A stretch of 64,000 bases of DNA, taken from NCBI RefSeq assembly GCF_008274585.1, contig NZ_VTRT01000002.1:372001-436000 (forward strand). The letters are read 5' to 3'. Below the pieces are notes generated by a model, which saw only the letters and a list, made by a program, of their open reading frames with translations, had not been told where the DNA came from and made no database searches. The stretch's first letter is position 1, and the number at the start of each line of letters is the position of its first letter. Both the position numbers and the translations under genes were made by a program. Shown piece after piece: positions 8,621-17,584 of the stretch. The stretch comes from Pedobacter sp. BS3. Lineage in GTDB: Bacteria > Bacteroidota > Bacteroidia > Sphingobacteriales > Sphingobacteriaceae.

Positions 8621-9796
8621 TTATTCCCCAAATGCTTTTACCTTAGCCGCCATCCCGGTAACCAGCAACCCGAAACAACCGATAATACCATACGAATACC
8701 GCAGGTTAAACAACGCCGAAACATATCCGATCAAAGGAGGCCCCATCAGGAACCCCAGGTAGCTCACACTCGAAACCATAGCCAGCGCCATCCCGGCCGA
8801 AACCTTTTTGTTCCTCCCGGCCGAGCTGTAAACCGTAGGCACAATGCTCGAAACGCCCAGCCCCACCAGCATAAACCCAATAGTTGCCGAAATGATGTAT
8901 GGAAAAAGCACTGCCGTAAACATACCCGTAAAGATCACCAGTCCGCTGAATTGCATGGTACGTTTACGGCCCAGTTTCTGGATAAGCGAATCGCCTGCGA
9001 AACGCCCCGTAGCCATCATGACCATGAACGAGGCATAACCCAGCACAACCAACGACGAAGGCGCCTGTACGATCTCTTTAAAATAAACCCCACTCCAGTC
9101 AAACATTGCCCCTTCCGATGCCATGCTGCAAAAACCGATAATACCCAGCTGCAACAGCGCCCCTTCCGGTTTCACAAACAACTTTGAACGACCAACCGTA
9201 TGCTCACCCTTGCCCGGAACCAGGTACCGGTAATTCAGCAGCACATTTACCCAAACCAACGCCACAATGCATAAAAAGTGAAAGAACGGCAAAACATGCA
9301 GGTTCATCATCAGCAATCCGATCAAAGCGCCCGAAAAGCCCGCAATGCTCCACGCACCATGAAACGACGTCATGATTGGCCGGCTATACAACTTTTCGGC
9401 CTCCACTCCCTGCGTATTCACCGCAATGTTGCACATATTGCCCACAACACCAAACACAAATAAAAGCAAAGCCAGGTTCCACGCAGCCGTTGCCAACCCA
9501 AGGCTGCTCAACGCTACAACGTACAGCGGCGCTACCACCGTTAACACAGCACGGCTCCCGAAACGCGTAACCAACCGGCCCGAAAGCGGCATGGTGCACA
9601 GTTGTCCCAGGGGTAAAGCCAGCAAAATGCTGCCCAGCATTGCATCAGAGAGATGCAAATGCGATTTAATATCGGGTATGCGGCTTGCCCACGAAGCAAA
9701 GCTAATTCCCTGACCAAAATAAAATAAAGAAACCGCTAACCGGATGCGGGCAAGATTAACCCCGGTAACCGGCGCTTGTGTTACAGATACTTCCAA
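8621..9796 (-). CDS. MFS transporter (YbjJ-like)
   Basis: 391-residue inner membrane permease with twelve predicted helices. Features include FGQGISFASWASRIPDIK in helix 1, the inter-helix motif SGRLVTRFGSRAV after helix 2 and the equivalent GDSLIQKLGRKRT after helix 8. Sequence character fits the YbjJ/FucP-like branch of MFS, but no substrate can be assigned. The frame opens at a TTG at 9796 directly after an in-frame stop, and no ATG lies in the first helix, so a TTG start is the best reading. It is convergent with the MpaB-type gene, with a 3-bp gap. Confidence 0.88.
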   Translation of the reverse strand: MEVSVTQAPVTGVNLARIRLAVSLFYFGQGISFASWASRIPDIKSHLHLSDAMLGSILLALPLGQLCTMPLSGRLVTRFGSRAVLTVVAPLYVVALSSLGLATAAWNLALLLFVFGVVGNMCNIAVNTQGVEAEKLYSRPIMTSFHGAWSIAGFSGALIGLLMMNLHVLPFFHFLCIVALVWVNVLLNYRYLVPGKGEHTVGRSKLFVKPEGALLQLGIIGFCSMASEGAMFDWSGVYFKEIVQAPSSLVVLGYASFMVMMATGRFAGDSLIQKLGRKRTMQFSGLVIFTGMFTAVLFPYIISATIGFMLVGLGVSSIVPTVYSSAGRNKKVSAGMALAMVSSVSYLGFLMGPPLIGYVSALFNLRYSYGIIGCFGLLVTGMAAKVKAFGE

Positions 9797-10053
9797 CGCT
9801 TATTTAACTAATACAGCGCAAAATTCCGCAAATAAATTCACCCGGATATGCTCAAAAATGCTTTTTTACCCGCGTATGTTATTTGATATTTTTTTGAAAA
9901 GCAAGTTCCGGCAACTATCGGTCGCGGTAGCCCGGCTTTAATACGCCTGCAAGCCTGCCCCGGTACCTCGCGGGGCCTAACCGCACAGGACCGGTATCCG
10001 CTCAATCCGGTTTAGTTAACCCGGGGCAATGCAAAAATTTAACAAATCTGCGT

Positions 10054-10190
10054 GAAGGTGTCTAAAAAGTCAATTATGGTCATCCTGAGCTTGTCGAAGG
10101 ATTGGTTCATCATGGCTGCAGACGCGTCCCCCGAGTCTTCGGGGTCAGCGTGACTGTAAATTGATGGCTTTGTTGACTTTAGACACCTTC
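10054..10190. repeat. MITE-like inverted-repeat element, class A copy 1
   Basis: About 137 bp bounded by GAAGGTGTCTAAAAAGTCAA and its near-complement TTGACTTTAGACACCTTC. The interior (CATCCTGAGCTTGTCGAAGG, then CCCCCGAGTCTTCGGGG) recurs in reverse orientation at 38924-39059. It encodes no protein, so it would have to be mobilised in trans if mobile. Confidence 0.75.
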
Positions 10191-10288
10191 ATCGTTATCC
10201 GGCGTTTACAACGCCTCAGATCTGGCAAGAAATTTCCCGGAGGTTTGAAGTAACAACGCACAAACAGCTTAGGATGGTCGGGGCTTAC

Positions 10289-10326
10289 AAAAAAAGCCTG
10301 CAAGACATCCGTTTTGCAGGCTTTTA
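10289..10326 (-). terminator. Rho-independent terminator after serA
   Basis: Stem AAGCCTGCAA / TTTTGCAGGCTT around a GACATCCG loop. Read leftward it ends in a run of seven T, 18 bp after the serA stop. The rightward strand also has a short T run, so it may work in both directions. Confidence 0.85.
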
Positions 10327-10343
10327 AAACGAGGAAAAAAAGT

Positions 10344-11291
10344 TTATGAAAAATGGCTGATAATTAAATTCGCCAGCTCCACACCGATACGTTCCTGGGC
10401 TTCGTTAGTGGCCGCACCGATATGCGGAGTTAATGAAATTTTAGGATGCGTTAATATTTCCTTCCGTGGTGTAGGTTCATTATCGAATACATCCAGTCCG
10501 GCAAAAGCCACTTTACCAGAATCCAGCGCCTCAATTAATGCCAGTTCATCAATAACACCGCCACGGGCACAGTTTACAAGGGCTACGCCCTTTTTCATTT
10601 TGGCAAACTCTTCCTTACCAATGGCCGGCTTATCTAAAAACGGTACGTGCAGACTGATGAAATCAGACTGGGCCAGCAATTCATCTAATGATGCTTTGGT
10701 TACCGGAACTTTCACCTTAACGCCATGCGCCAGGTTTAATTCAAGCTCAGTCGGAATGTCAAACAGATCGTATGCTAACACTTCCATACCTAAGCCTAAG
10801 GCAATTTTAGCCGTTTCGCGACCGATACGGCCAAAGCCGATAATACCTATCTTCTTACCGCTCAGCTCAACACCTTTGGCATACGCCTTCTTCAACTCGT
10901 TGAATTTAGTGTCGCCTTCTACCGGCATTTTCCGGTTAGAATCGTACAGGAAACGGATACCGTTAAACAAATGCGCAAACACCAGCTCACCAACAGACAA
11001 GGATGACGCTGCCGGCGTATTCACCACGGCAATGCCCTTGCTCTTGGCATAATCTACATCGATGTTATCCAAACCTACGCCACCACGGCCAATCAGTTTC
11101 AAATTGGGAACAGCGTCAATAAGCTCTTTGCGCACTTTGGTAGCGCTGCGTACGGTTATAGCATCATATTCGTTCAAACGGTCTTTCAGTTGATCCTGGG
11201 GAATATTGGTGGTATCTACCTGGAAACCCGCTTTTTCAAGCATCTCTTTTCCTACCGGATCAATACCATCGTTAGCTAATATTTTAATCAT
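10344..11291 (-). CDS. serA: D-3-phosphoglycerate dehydrogenase
   Basis: NAD-dependent oxidation of 3-phosphoglycerate to 3-phosphohydroxypyruvate, the first step of serine synthesis. 315 residues of the D-isomer 2-hydroxyacid dehydrogenase fold: nucleotide-binding GFGRIGRETAKIALGLGM at about 150-170, NCARGGVIDE with the catalytic Arg, and the catalytic His in LTPHIGAAT. There is no C-terminal ACT domain, so serine feedback through that domain is not expected (short form). It lies 160 bp downstream of serC on the same strand, supporting the PGDH assignment over other hydroxyacid dehydrogenases. Confidence 0.93.
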   Translation of the reverse strand: MIKILANDGIDPVGKEMLEKAGFQVDTTNIPQDQLKDRLNEYDAITVRSATKVRKELIDAVPNLKLIGRGGVGLDNIDVDYAKSKGIAVVNTPAASSLSVGELVFAHLFNGIRFLYDSNRKMPVEGDTKFNELKKAYAKGVELSGKKIGIIGFGRIGRETAKIALGLGMEVLAYDLFDIPTELELNLAHGVKVKVPVTKASLDELLAQSDFISLHVPFLDKPAIGKEEFAKMKKGVALVNCARGGVIDELALIEALDSGKVAFAGLDVFDNEPTPRKEILTHPKISLTPHIGAATNEAQERIGVELANLIISHFS

Positions 11292-11384
11292 GATTATTAA
11301 AAATTCAAAAGTAAAAATTCAAAAGTAAAAACCGGTCGCTGCTATAATTAACAACGACAGTCACAAAAACTTTATAGCTGCTTG

Positions 11385-12452
11385 TTATCCGTGCTTTTCG
11401 GCAAATTCCTGCATCACATCAATCAGTGCGTGCACACTGGTTATTGATAAAGCATTATACAACGAGGCCCGGAAACCACCTACGCTGCGGTGACCTTTAA
11501 TACCTATAATATCACGCTCGGTAGCAAATGCCAGGAATGGTTTTTCCAGCTCAGGATTCTCCATTACGAAGCAAACATTCATACGGGAGCGGTCTTCCAC
11601 CTTACAGGTTCCTTTAAATAACGGATTGCGGTCGATCTCAGCATATAAGGCTTTCGCTTTCGCGATATTTTCCTTCTCAATTTCAGCTACACCGCCTTTG
11701 GCCTTTAACCAGCGCAGGTTAAGCATTGAAACATAAATAGAAAATACCGGAGGCGTGTTATACATTGAACCGCCATCAGTTTGTACCTTATAATCGAGCA
11801 TTGACGGAAGCTTGCGGTCAACTTTACCCAGCAGTTCGTCTTTAATAATAACCAGGGTAGCTCCTGCGGGACCGATATTTTTTTGTGCCCCGGCATAGAT
11901 CAGCCCGAAATCGGCCACATTGATCTGGCGGCTGAAGATATCGGATGACATATCGCTTACCAATGGCACAGAAGTTTTAGGAAAATCAAAAATTTCTGTC
12001 CCGAAGATGGTATTGTTGGAAGTAACATGCAGGTAAGCCGAGTCTTCCGGAACAGTAAAATCTTTCGGGATAAACGTATAATTCGACTCTTTTGATGAGG
12101 CAACTACATTTACATTACCAAAAAGCTTTGCTTCTTTTATTGCCTTGCTGGCCCACGAACCGGTATCAAGATATGCTGCTGTTTTATCTGATGCAAGCAG
12201 GTTCATGGGAACCATAGAAAACTGGAGACTGGCCCCGCCTTGTAAAAAGATCACCGAATAACCTTCGGGAACATTTAATAATTCTTTTACTAAACGTACA
12301 GACTCATCAACTACAGCCTGAAACTCAGGGGTACGGTGCGAAATTTCCAGTATTGATAAACCTGTATCATTAAAATTAAGTACAGCTTGAGAGGCCTGCT
12401 TAAAAACCTCCTGGGGTAAGATACACGGCCCTGCGCCGAAATTGTGCTTCAT
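11385..12452 (-). CDS. serC: Phosphoserine aminotransferase
   Basis: PLP enzyme converting 3-phosphohydroxypyruvate and glutamate to phosphoserine. The start at the ATG ending at 12452 gives the classical N-terminus [16 protein letters not shown]; the longer frame to 12476 adds eight unsupported residues. Family segments are [16 protein letters not shown], the PLP-lysine region [12 protein letters not shown] and the C-terminal [15 protein letters not shown]. 355 residues, normal length. It precedes serA on the same strand, forming a serC-serA unit. The leader contains TTAATTTTGAAT, a motif recurring before other genes in the window. Confidence 0.96.
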   Translation of the reverse strand: MKHNFGAGPCILPQEVFKQASQAVLNFNDTGLSILEISHRTPEFQAVVDESVRLVKELLNVPEGYSVIFLQGGASLQFSMVPMNLLASDKTAAYLDTGSWASKAIKEAKLFGNVNVVASSKESNYTFIPKDFTVPEDSAYLHVTSNNTIFGTEIFDFPKTSVPLVSDMSSDIFSRQINVADFGLIYAGAQKNIGPAGATLVIIKDELLGKVDRKLPSMLDYKVQTDGGSMYNTPPVFSIYVSMLNLRWLKAKGGVAEIEKENIAKAKALYAEIDRNPLFKGTCKVEDRSRMNVCFVMENPELEKPFLAFATERDIIGIKGHRSVGGFRASLYNALSITSVHALIDVMQEFAEKHG

Positions 12453-12501
12453 AATTAAATCTAATTGGTGATTCAAAATTAACAGAATTCTATCAATTCA
12501 A

Positions 12502-14904
12502 TCATTTATTTTTAATTTTTGCAATAATTTTAAAATTTAGCTGACGAGATGTCAAATAATTGGGTATTGCGTACCGATTATTTGCGACATCCTTAATCCA
12601 CAGGTATGAAATGGTATTATCAATGTTGAGCAAGTTAAACACTTCTGCATAAAAAACCAACGAATGGAAGTTGTCAAACAGGAAACCGGAGGTCGGTTTA
12701 TGCTTACGTTCCATAATATCTTTTGAGAAACCGATATCCACCCGTTTGTATGCCGGGATTTTAAATGCGTCGCGATAAGCAGGCGAATTATACGGCCCAA
12801 CCGGTAAGGCAGAACCGTACAACAGGTTAAGATGCACCTTATAGGTTGGACTGTTAAACAACCTGTCCTGGAAGAATATGGAAAAATTAACACGCTGATC
12901 TGTAGGCCGTTTCACATAACCTGCCCCCCCATCAAAAGCAGAATCATCAACCTTCTCGCCCGTTTTCATAAACGATAACCTGAACGATGATTCCAGTCCT
13001 TCAACAAACTCTCCGCTCAGGCTGAAATCGGCTCCGGCGGCATATCCTTTAGCGGTTTGGTCGGCGTAATAACGTATACGCAGATTATCGATCTGATAAG
13101 GCGTTAACCTGCTAAGATACTTATAGTATAGCTCTGAGGTTAGTTTCAGACGGGTTCCAAGGGCTTCAAAAAAATAATCGTTGGCGGCAAGCACATGCCA
13201 TGAGCGCTGCGATTGGGCATTTTTATTCAGCGTACCGTCAAAGTTTCGCAGCTCCCGGTAAAACGGCGGCTGGTCATAAGCGCCGAGCGCAAAACGCCAG
13301 GTTACCCGGCCGTCTTCATACGGACGGTAGCTTAATCCCAAACGGGGACTTACCAAGAATTCCTCTGTAAACGAATTATAATTGGTACGCAGCCCTCCTA
13401 CCAGCATGGTTTTATCGCTGATACGATAGGTATTTTGCAGGTAGGTCATCACCCGCGAGGTAGATACCCGGTTATCGGCATCCACCACATTATTCAATAA
13501 CAGCGGTCCATCGTTATTGGGCAGCGAGTAACCCGCCGAATCCAGGTAGGAAAACTCATGCAGGTGGTCGGAGATACGGTCATACTGAAATTTCAGGCCG
13601 CCCTCCCAAAATGAACGGTCTTTATGATAGTAGCCTTTTATTTCCGAGCTGTAAATACGGGAGGTCAGCTCGTTCCGGTTATGGTCAAGATAGGTTCCTA
13701 TCCCCCGGTTATTGTGTACCGGCGATTGGCTTCCCGGAACATCGGGTTCAACCTCATCAAAAATATATGAGCCTTCTATATCGGCATTTTCCTGCTCTGT
13801 GATATTAAAAGCAGCATTTATCCATTTGAAGCTTAATGCATCGCTTGGCTTATAGCTTAAAGAAGATGAAGCCATCCAGGTTTCGTAACGATCGGCTTCC
13901 TGACCGAGGTAATCCACATGCAGCCGGTACACTTCAGATTGTGTGCCGAACTCAGTTTCACGGCTTTGCGGTATCAGGTTAAAGCGGCTTAAATTATAAT
14001 CGCCCATCAGGCTGAGCTTCCATTTCGGGTTAAAATCGGTGCCCAGCACCAGTTGCGCATCGTAAAAATCGGGACGGTAACTCCCTACAACCGGCTGGTT
14101 GTTCAGTATATTCTGATTGGTCTTCTTGCGCAAACCTATCATCATATAGCTTTTATCGTTCTTTGACAGTCCTTTGTACGTGGCCGACAGACCCAGCAAC
14201 CCGGCGGTAAGTATGGTTATTTCACTATCCGGACGGGCGTACTGCACATCCAGCACCGACGACATTTTATCGCCATAACGTGCTTCAAAACCTCCGGCAG
14301 AAAAATTTACCGCTCCTGCCAGTTCGGGATTAATGAAACTTAATCCTTCCTGCTGACCGCTTCGCACCAAAAAGGGACGGTATATTTCCACATCGTTCAC
14401 ATACACCAGGTTTTCATCAAAATTGCCGCCGCGAACAGAGTATTGCGAGCTTAATTCGTTATTGGTTGAAACTCCCGGAAGGGTTTTTAATATGGATTCA
14501 AAATTACCGGACACGGAAGGAAGATTTTGCAATAACGAGGCGTTAACGGGCGAGGTATTTAAACCCTTTGCACGGCCCGATTTCACGGTTACCGTATTAA
14601 GATTCTGCACAGCAGGCTCCAGCACAACATCCACTACAGCCGGTTTTTGTGCCGGCACCAGAACCGTTTTGGTATGATATCCCGTAAGGGAAAAAACCAT
14701 TTCGGTAGTTTTATGACCTACAATGATCTGGTATTCACCACTTTTACTGCTCACAGATGATTTTTGCGGATTACTGATGCGTACCGTTACGCCCTGTAAA
14801 GGCTCACCCTGCGGGTTGGTGATACGCCCTGTAATTCTCATGCTGATCTGCGCCTGCGATACCGTAGCGACAAACAGCATCAGTATACTTAAAAGCCTTA
14901 CCAT
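12502..14904 (-). CDS. TonB-dependent outer membrane receptor with carboxypeptidase-regulatory-like domain
   Basis: 800-residue outer membrane importer. Signal peptide about 1-19 (LLSILMLFVATVSQAQ), then a CarboxypepD_reg-like/CNA-B domain (about 22-100, GRITNPQGEPLQGVTVRIS), a plug domain (about 115-220, with YSVRGGNFDENLVYVNDVEIY) and a 22-strand-type barrel ending LNFKIIAKIKNK. The N-terminal STN signalling domain is absent, so it is not expected to feed a FecR/sigma pathway. It begins 6 bp after the rpe stop, so it is likely co-transcribed with rpe, though no metabolic link is evident. Substrate unknown. Confidence 0.92.
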   Translation of the reverse strand: MVRLLSILMLFVATVSQAQISMRITGRITNPQGEPLQGVTVRISNPQKSSVSSKSGEYQIIVGHKTTEMVFSLTGYHTKTVLVPAQKPAVVDVVLEPAVQNLNTVTVKSGRAKGLNTSPVNASLLQNLPSVSGNFESILKTLPGVSTNNELSSQYSVRGGNFDENLVYVNDVEIYRPFLVRSGQQEGLSFINPELAGAVNFSAGGFEARYGDKMSSVLDVQYARPDSEITILTAGLLGLSATYKGLSKNDKSYMMIGLRKKTNQNILNNQPVVGSYRPDFYDAQLVLGTDFNPKWKLSLMGDYNLSRFNLIPQSRETEFGTQSEVYRLHVDYLGQEADRYETWMASSSLSYKPSDALSFKWINAAFNITEQENADIEGSYIFDEVEPDVPGSQSPVHNNRGIGTYLDHNRNELTSRIYSSEIKGYYHKDRSFWEGGLKFQYDRISDHLHEFSYLDSAGYSLPNNDGPLLLNNVVDADNRVSTSRVMTYLQNTYRISDKTMLVGGLRTNYNSFTEEFLVSPRLGLSYRPYEDGRVTWRFALGAYDQPPFYRELRNFDGTLNKNAQSQRSWHVLAANDYFFEALGTRLKLTSELYYKYLSRLTPYQIDNLRIRYYADQTAKGYAAGADFSLSGEFVEGLESSFRLSFMKTGEKVDDSAFDGGAGYVKRPTDQRVNFSIFFQDRLFNSPTYKVHLNLLYGSALPVGPYNSPAYRDAFKIPAYKRVDIGFSKDIMERKHKPTSGFLFDNFHSLVFYAEVFNLLNIDNTISYLWIKDVANNRYAIPNYLTSRQLNFKIIAKIKNK

Positions 14905-14910
14905 CCCCGA

Positions 14911-15582
14911 TTAAGCGTGTTGAATTTGAGGTGACACGTTTTTTAAACCGGCTATCACTTCGGTGGGATCTGCTGCCGCGAAAACAGCGTTGCCGGCTAC
15001 CAGTACATCGGCACCGGCCTGAACCAAGGCTGCCGCATTTGCCGGCCCTACACCGCCATCAACTTCAATCAGCAGACTGTCGTTACGTCCGGCAGCCAGG
15101 TTGCGGAGCGCCCGGATCTTATCGTACGTACGCTCTATGAATTTTTGTCCGCCAAAGCCGGGGTTTACCGACATGATGAGCACCAGATCCAGATCCTGGA
15201 TAATATCCTGCAAAAGGGCAACCGGCGTATGCGGGTTTAACGAAACTCCGGCCTTACAGCCCAGATCCTTGATAGCCTGAACCGTACGGTGCAGGTGCGT
15301 ACAGGCTTCATAATGCACGGTTATAACCGAAGCGCCGACTTTCTGGCATTGCGCCAGGTACCTGTCGGGATCAACGATCATTAAATGTACATCCAATGGC
15401 TTGGCAGCATGCTTTCTGATGGCTTCTATTACCGGGAACCCGAACGAAATATTGGGCACAAAAACGCCGTCCATCACATCAATATGGAACCAGTCGGCCT
15501 GGCTTTGGTTAACCATTTCAATATCCCGTTGCAGGTTGGCAAAATCGGCGGCTAAAACCGAGGGAGCGATAAGGTGCTTCAT
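14911..15582 (-). CDS. rpe: Ribulose-phosphate 3-epimerase
   Basis: Interconverts ribulose 5-phosphate and xylulose 5-phosphate in the pentose phosphate pathway. 223-residue TIM barrel with the metal/catalytic residues in APSVLAADFANL, HIDVMDGVFVPNISFG, DVHLMI, VNPGFGGQKF and LIEVDGGV, all intact. Length is normal. It is the first gene of a leftward pair with a TonB-dependent receptor. Confidence 0.97.
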   Translation of the reverse strand: MKHLIAPSVLAADFANLQRDIEMVNQSQADWFHIDVMDGVFVPNISFGFPVIEAIRKHAAKPLDVHLMIVDPDRYLAQCQKVGASVITVHYEACTHLHRTVQAIKDLGCKAGVSLNPHTPVALLQDIIQDLDLVLIMSVNPGFGGQKFIERTYDKIRALRNLAAGRNDSLLIEVDGGVGPANAAALVQAGADVLVAGNAVFAAADPTEVIAGLKNVSPQIQHA

Positions 15583-15683
15583 GGGTTCAAATATATTGTT
15601 TTTGCCGGGGATAGAAAAACGGGCCGAGTGTTCAGCAAAAACCCGTTACTGCTCATCAAACGAACCTTTACGATCTAAAAGAA

Positions 15684-15720
15684 TTTACGCCAGGAACGCT
15701 AAAATGCTTCGGCTATTCTT
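15684..15720. repeat. Dispersed GC-rich repeat, short copy
   Basis: TTACGCCAGGAACGCTAA followed by TGCTTCGG resembles parts of the copies at 3464 and 57421. It lies in the 262-bp gap upstream of rpe. Confidence 0.4.
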
Positions 15721-15763
15721 TTATTGTACAAATCTCAATACCCCAAACCCGCCCAATAAAAAA

Positions 15764-15828
15764 GCGCCCGGAAAGCCTGTGCTACATCGCCGGATGATTC
15801 ATCCTGATGTATTTGGCTTTCCGGGCGC
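15764..15828 (-). terminator. Long-stem terminator after the NHL gene
   Basis: Perfect 14-bp arms GCGCCCGGAAAGCC (15764-15777) and GGCTTTCCGGGCGC (15815-15828). A smaller inner stem (ACATC/GATGT, GGATGA/TCATCC) fills the middle. Read leftward it is followed by a T run at about 15763-15758. It lies 17 bp beyond the stop of the DUF5689/NHL gene. Confidence 0.85.
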
Positions 15829-15844
15829 CCGCTGTTTAGCTATC

Positions 15845-17551
15845 TCAATCTACAGGCGTAATTTTCCTGACTTTATTATTCGACAAATCTGCCACATAAA
15901 TGCTTCCATCCGCAGCAATGGCCAGATCAGTTGGCTGGTTAAGCTGTGCCACATTACCGGCACCGGAAGTGCTTCCGGCTGTGCCGGTTCCGGCAACGGT
16001 TATTACAATGCCTGATGTTAACACGCACCTGATCTTATGATTATTCAAATCGGCAACATACACATTTCCATGAGCATCTACAGCTACACCGTACGGGTTA
16101 TTGAAGCGGGCGGTTGCAGCCGAGCCATCGTTAGAGCCTGCTGTACCGGCCCCTGCTAACGTGCTTACCATACCATCCGGAGTTATTTTACGAATGCGAT
16201 GATTGGCACGATCGGCAACGTATACATTCCCCTGTGCATCTGCCGCCACCCCCGAAGGTTGCTTGAACTGGGCTTCGTACCACACGCCGTCAGCAAATCC
16301 GGAACCATTACCGGCAAACGTACTTACCACACGGTCTGGTGCTACCCGGCGTATCAGGTGATTGGCATTTTCTCCAACCAGAATATTGCCTGTAATTTTA
16401 TCAAAAGCAATAGCCAGCGGATTGTTTAACTGGGCAATATCGCCAGCGCCATTAACCAAACCTGCTATGCCACTGCCTGCGTATGTAGTTACTACTCCGG
16501 CCGGGGTAATTTTACGAACCCGCTGGTTATTCTGGTCTGCAACATACACATTTCCCTGTGTATCAGTTGTTAAATCCCAGGGGCCATTAAAGGATGCGGC
16601 CAAACCGGTACCATCAGCAAAGGCGGCTGTACCGCTTCCTGCCAAGGTGGTTACTTTACCATCGGGAGCAATTTTACGGATGCGGTTATTGCCTCTGTCG
16701 GCAACGTACAGGTTACCTTGTGGATCAAACTCTATTCCTTCGGGACTTTTAAACTTCGCAGTGGTCAGCGTGCCATCGGCATATCCGGATGTAGTTCCGG
16801 CGAAATCACTTACCACATACTGGGGCACAGCAACAGCGTCCTGCTGGTTACGCATCCATAATTGTACCCCGGAGGTATTCATCAGGGCAATGCCCGTGAA
16901 TATAGCGTATTCGGGAATCTTCTCATTTGCAAAAACGGCACTTGGTTCGGTATGTAAGGTAACCAGGTAAGCGCCATCGTTCATTTGCTTATCTCCGCTG
17001 TACGTTTCGTTGGGCGCAGGCACGGGATCAATATTCACGTTAACAGCCTGCACTAACGTACTTTCGTAATCAGAAAAGGCTGAAATAAGTGTAGTAAATG
17101 CTACCTGACGGCTGGATATCACATTATTTGACGACACGACGGTAATATCGCCGGCTGTTACACCTGTAAGCTGCATGGCGCCATTAACGCGAACCAGGCG
17201 TTTGCCTACTACGCTAATTATGACTGAATCGCCCAGGGCAACCGGCACGGTAGCCGTTCCTAATGGAATAGTTATACCGCGGGTAGCTCCCCTGGCAGTG
17301 TTTTGCACAACAATATTGCCCGACGGTATATTGCCTGATGCAGCATCAGAAATTACGATACCGGAAATGCGATACGCACCATTCATGGCATCCTGGCTTA
17401 AGGTAATATCACTGTCTTTATACAGGTTTCTGAGTGTTTCCAGGGAAATGGTGGGTCCCGGCGTACCCTTGGCAAACTCCGGATTATCTTTACAGGACGT
17501 CCAGGTAATAACCACCAGGACGGGTAAGATCATGTTCAATATTTTTTTCAT
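15845..17551 (-). CDS. DUF5689 / NHL-repeat lipoprotein
   Basis: 568 residues, predicted surface or periplasmic lipoprotein: signal MKKILNMILPVLVVITWTSC with a lipobox Cys at about 20. Residues about 35-245 form a DUF5689 (OB-like) domain (YRISGIVISDAASGNIPSGN). Residues about 250-568 form an NHL beta-propeller with six repeats, each with GNVYVADxxNxRIRKITPxG followed by VVTTYAGSG-like linkers. It lies 33 bp downstream of susD and shares its strand, so it is probably the last gene of the fecR-susC-susD unit. A role in ligand capture on the cell surface is inferred. A strong terminator follows. Confidence 0.88.
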   Translation of the reverse strand: MKKILNMILPVLVVITWTSCKDNPEFAKGTPGPTISLETLRNLYKDSDITLSQDAMNGAYRISGIVISDAASGNIPSGNIVVQNTARGATRGITIPLGTATVPVALGDSVIISVVGKRLVRVNGAMQLTGVTAGDITVVSSNNVISSRQVAFTTLISAFSDYESTLVQAVNVNIDPVPAPNETYSGDKQMNDGAYLVTLHTEPSAVFANEKIPEYAIFTGIALMNTSGVQLWMRNQQDAVAVPQYVVSDFAGTTSGYADGTLTTAKFKSPEGIEFDPQGNLYVADRGNNRIRKIAPDGKVTTLAGSGTAAFADGTGLAASFNGPWDLTTDTQGNVYVADQNNQRVRKITPAGVVTTYAGSGIAGLVNGAGDIAQLNNPLAIAFDKITGNILVGENANHLIRRVAPDRVVSTFAGNGSGFADGVWYEAQFKQPSGVAADAQGNVYVADRANHRIRKITPDGMVSTLAGAGTAGSNDGSAATARFNNPYGVAVDAHGNVYVADLNNHKIRCVLTSGIVITVAGTGTAGSTSGAGNVAQLNQPTDLAIAADGSIYVADLSNNKVRKITPVD

Positions 17552-17584
17552 TGCTGTTTACATTAACTTTTAACAGATTGATAA

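Larger units (their letters stand above)
9797..10343. other. 547-bp gene-free region with a mobile-type repeat and terminator
   Basis: No protein gene is supported. From left to right it holds an AT-rich leader, a GC-rich hairpin GCCCCG-GTACCTCG-CGGGGC at 9957-9976, an inverted-repeat element at 10054-10190, and a strong bidirectional-looking terminator at 10289-10326. The segment 10191-10288 shows nothing recognisable. Confidence 0.6.

Noticed and set aside
9372-9713. Overlapping rightward open frames inside the MFS gene
   Set aside because: They are antisense shadows of a well-supported transporter gene and have no recognisable domain.
10054-10190. Small RNA gene
   Set aside because: The fold is explained by terminal inverted repeats shared with a second copy at 38924-39059, which is a mobile-element pattern.
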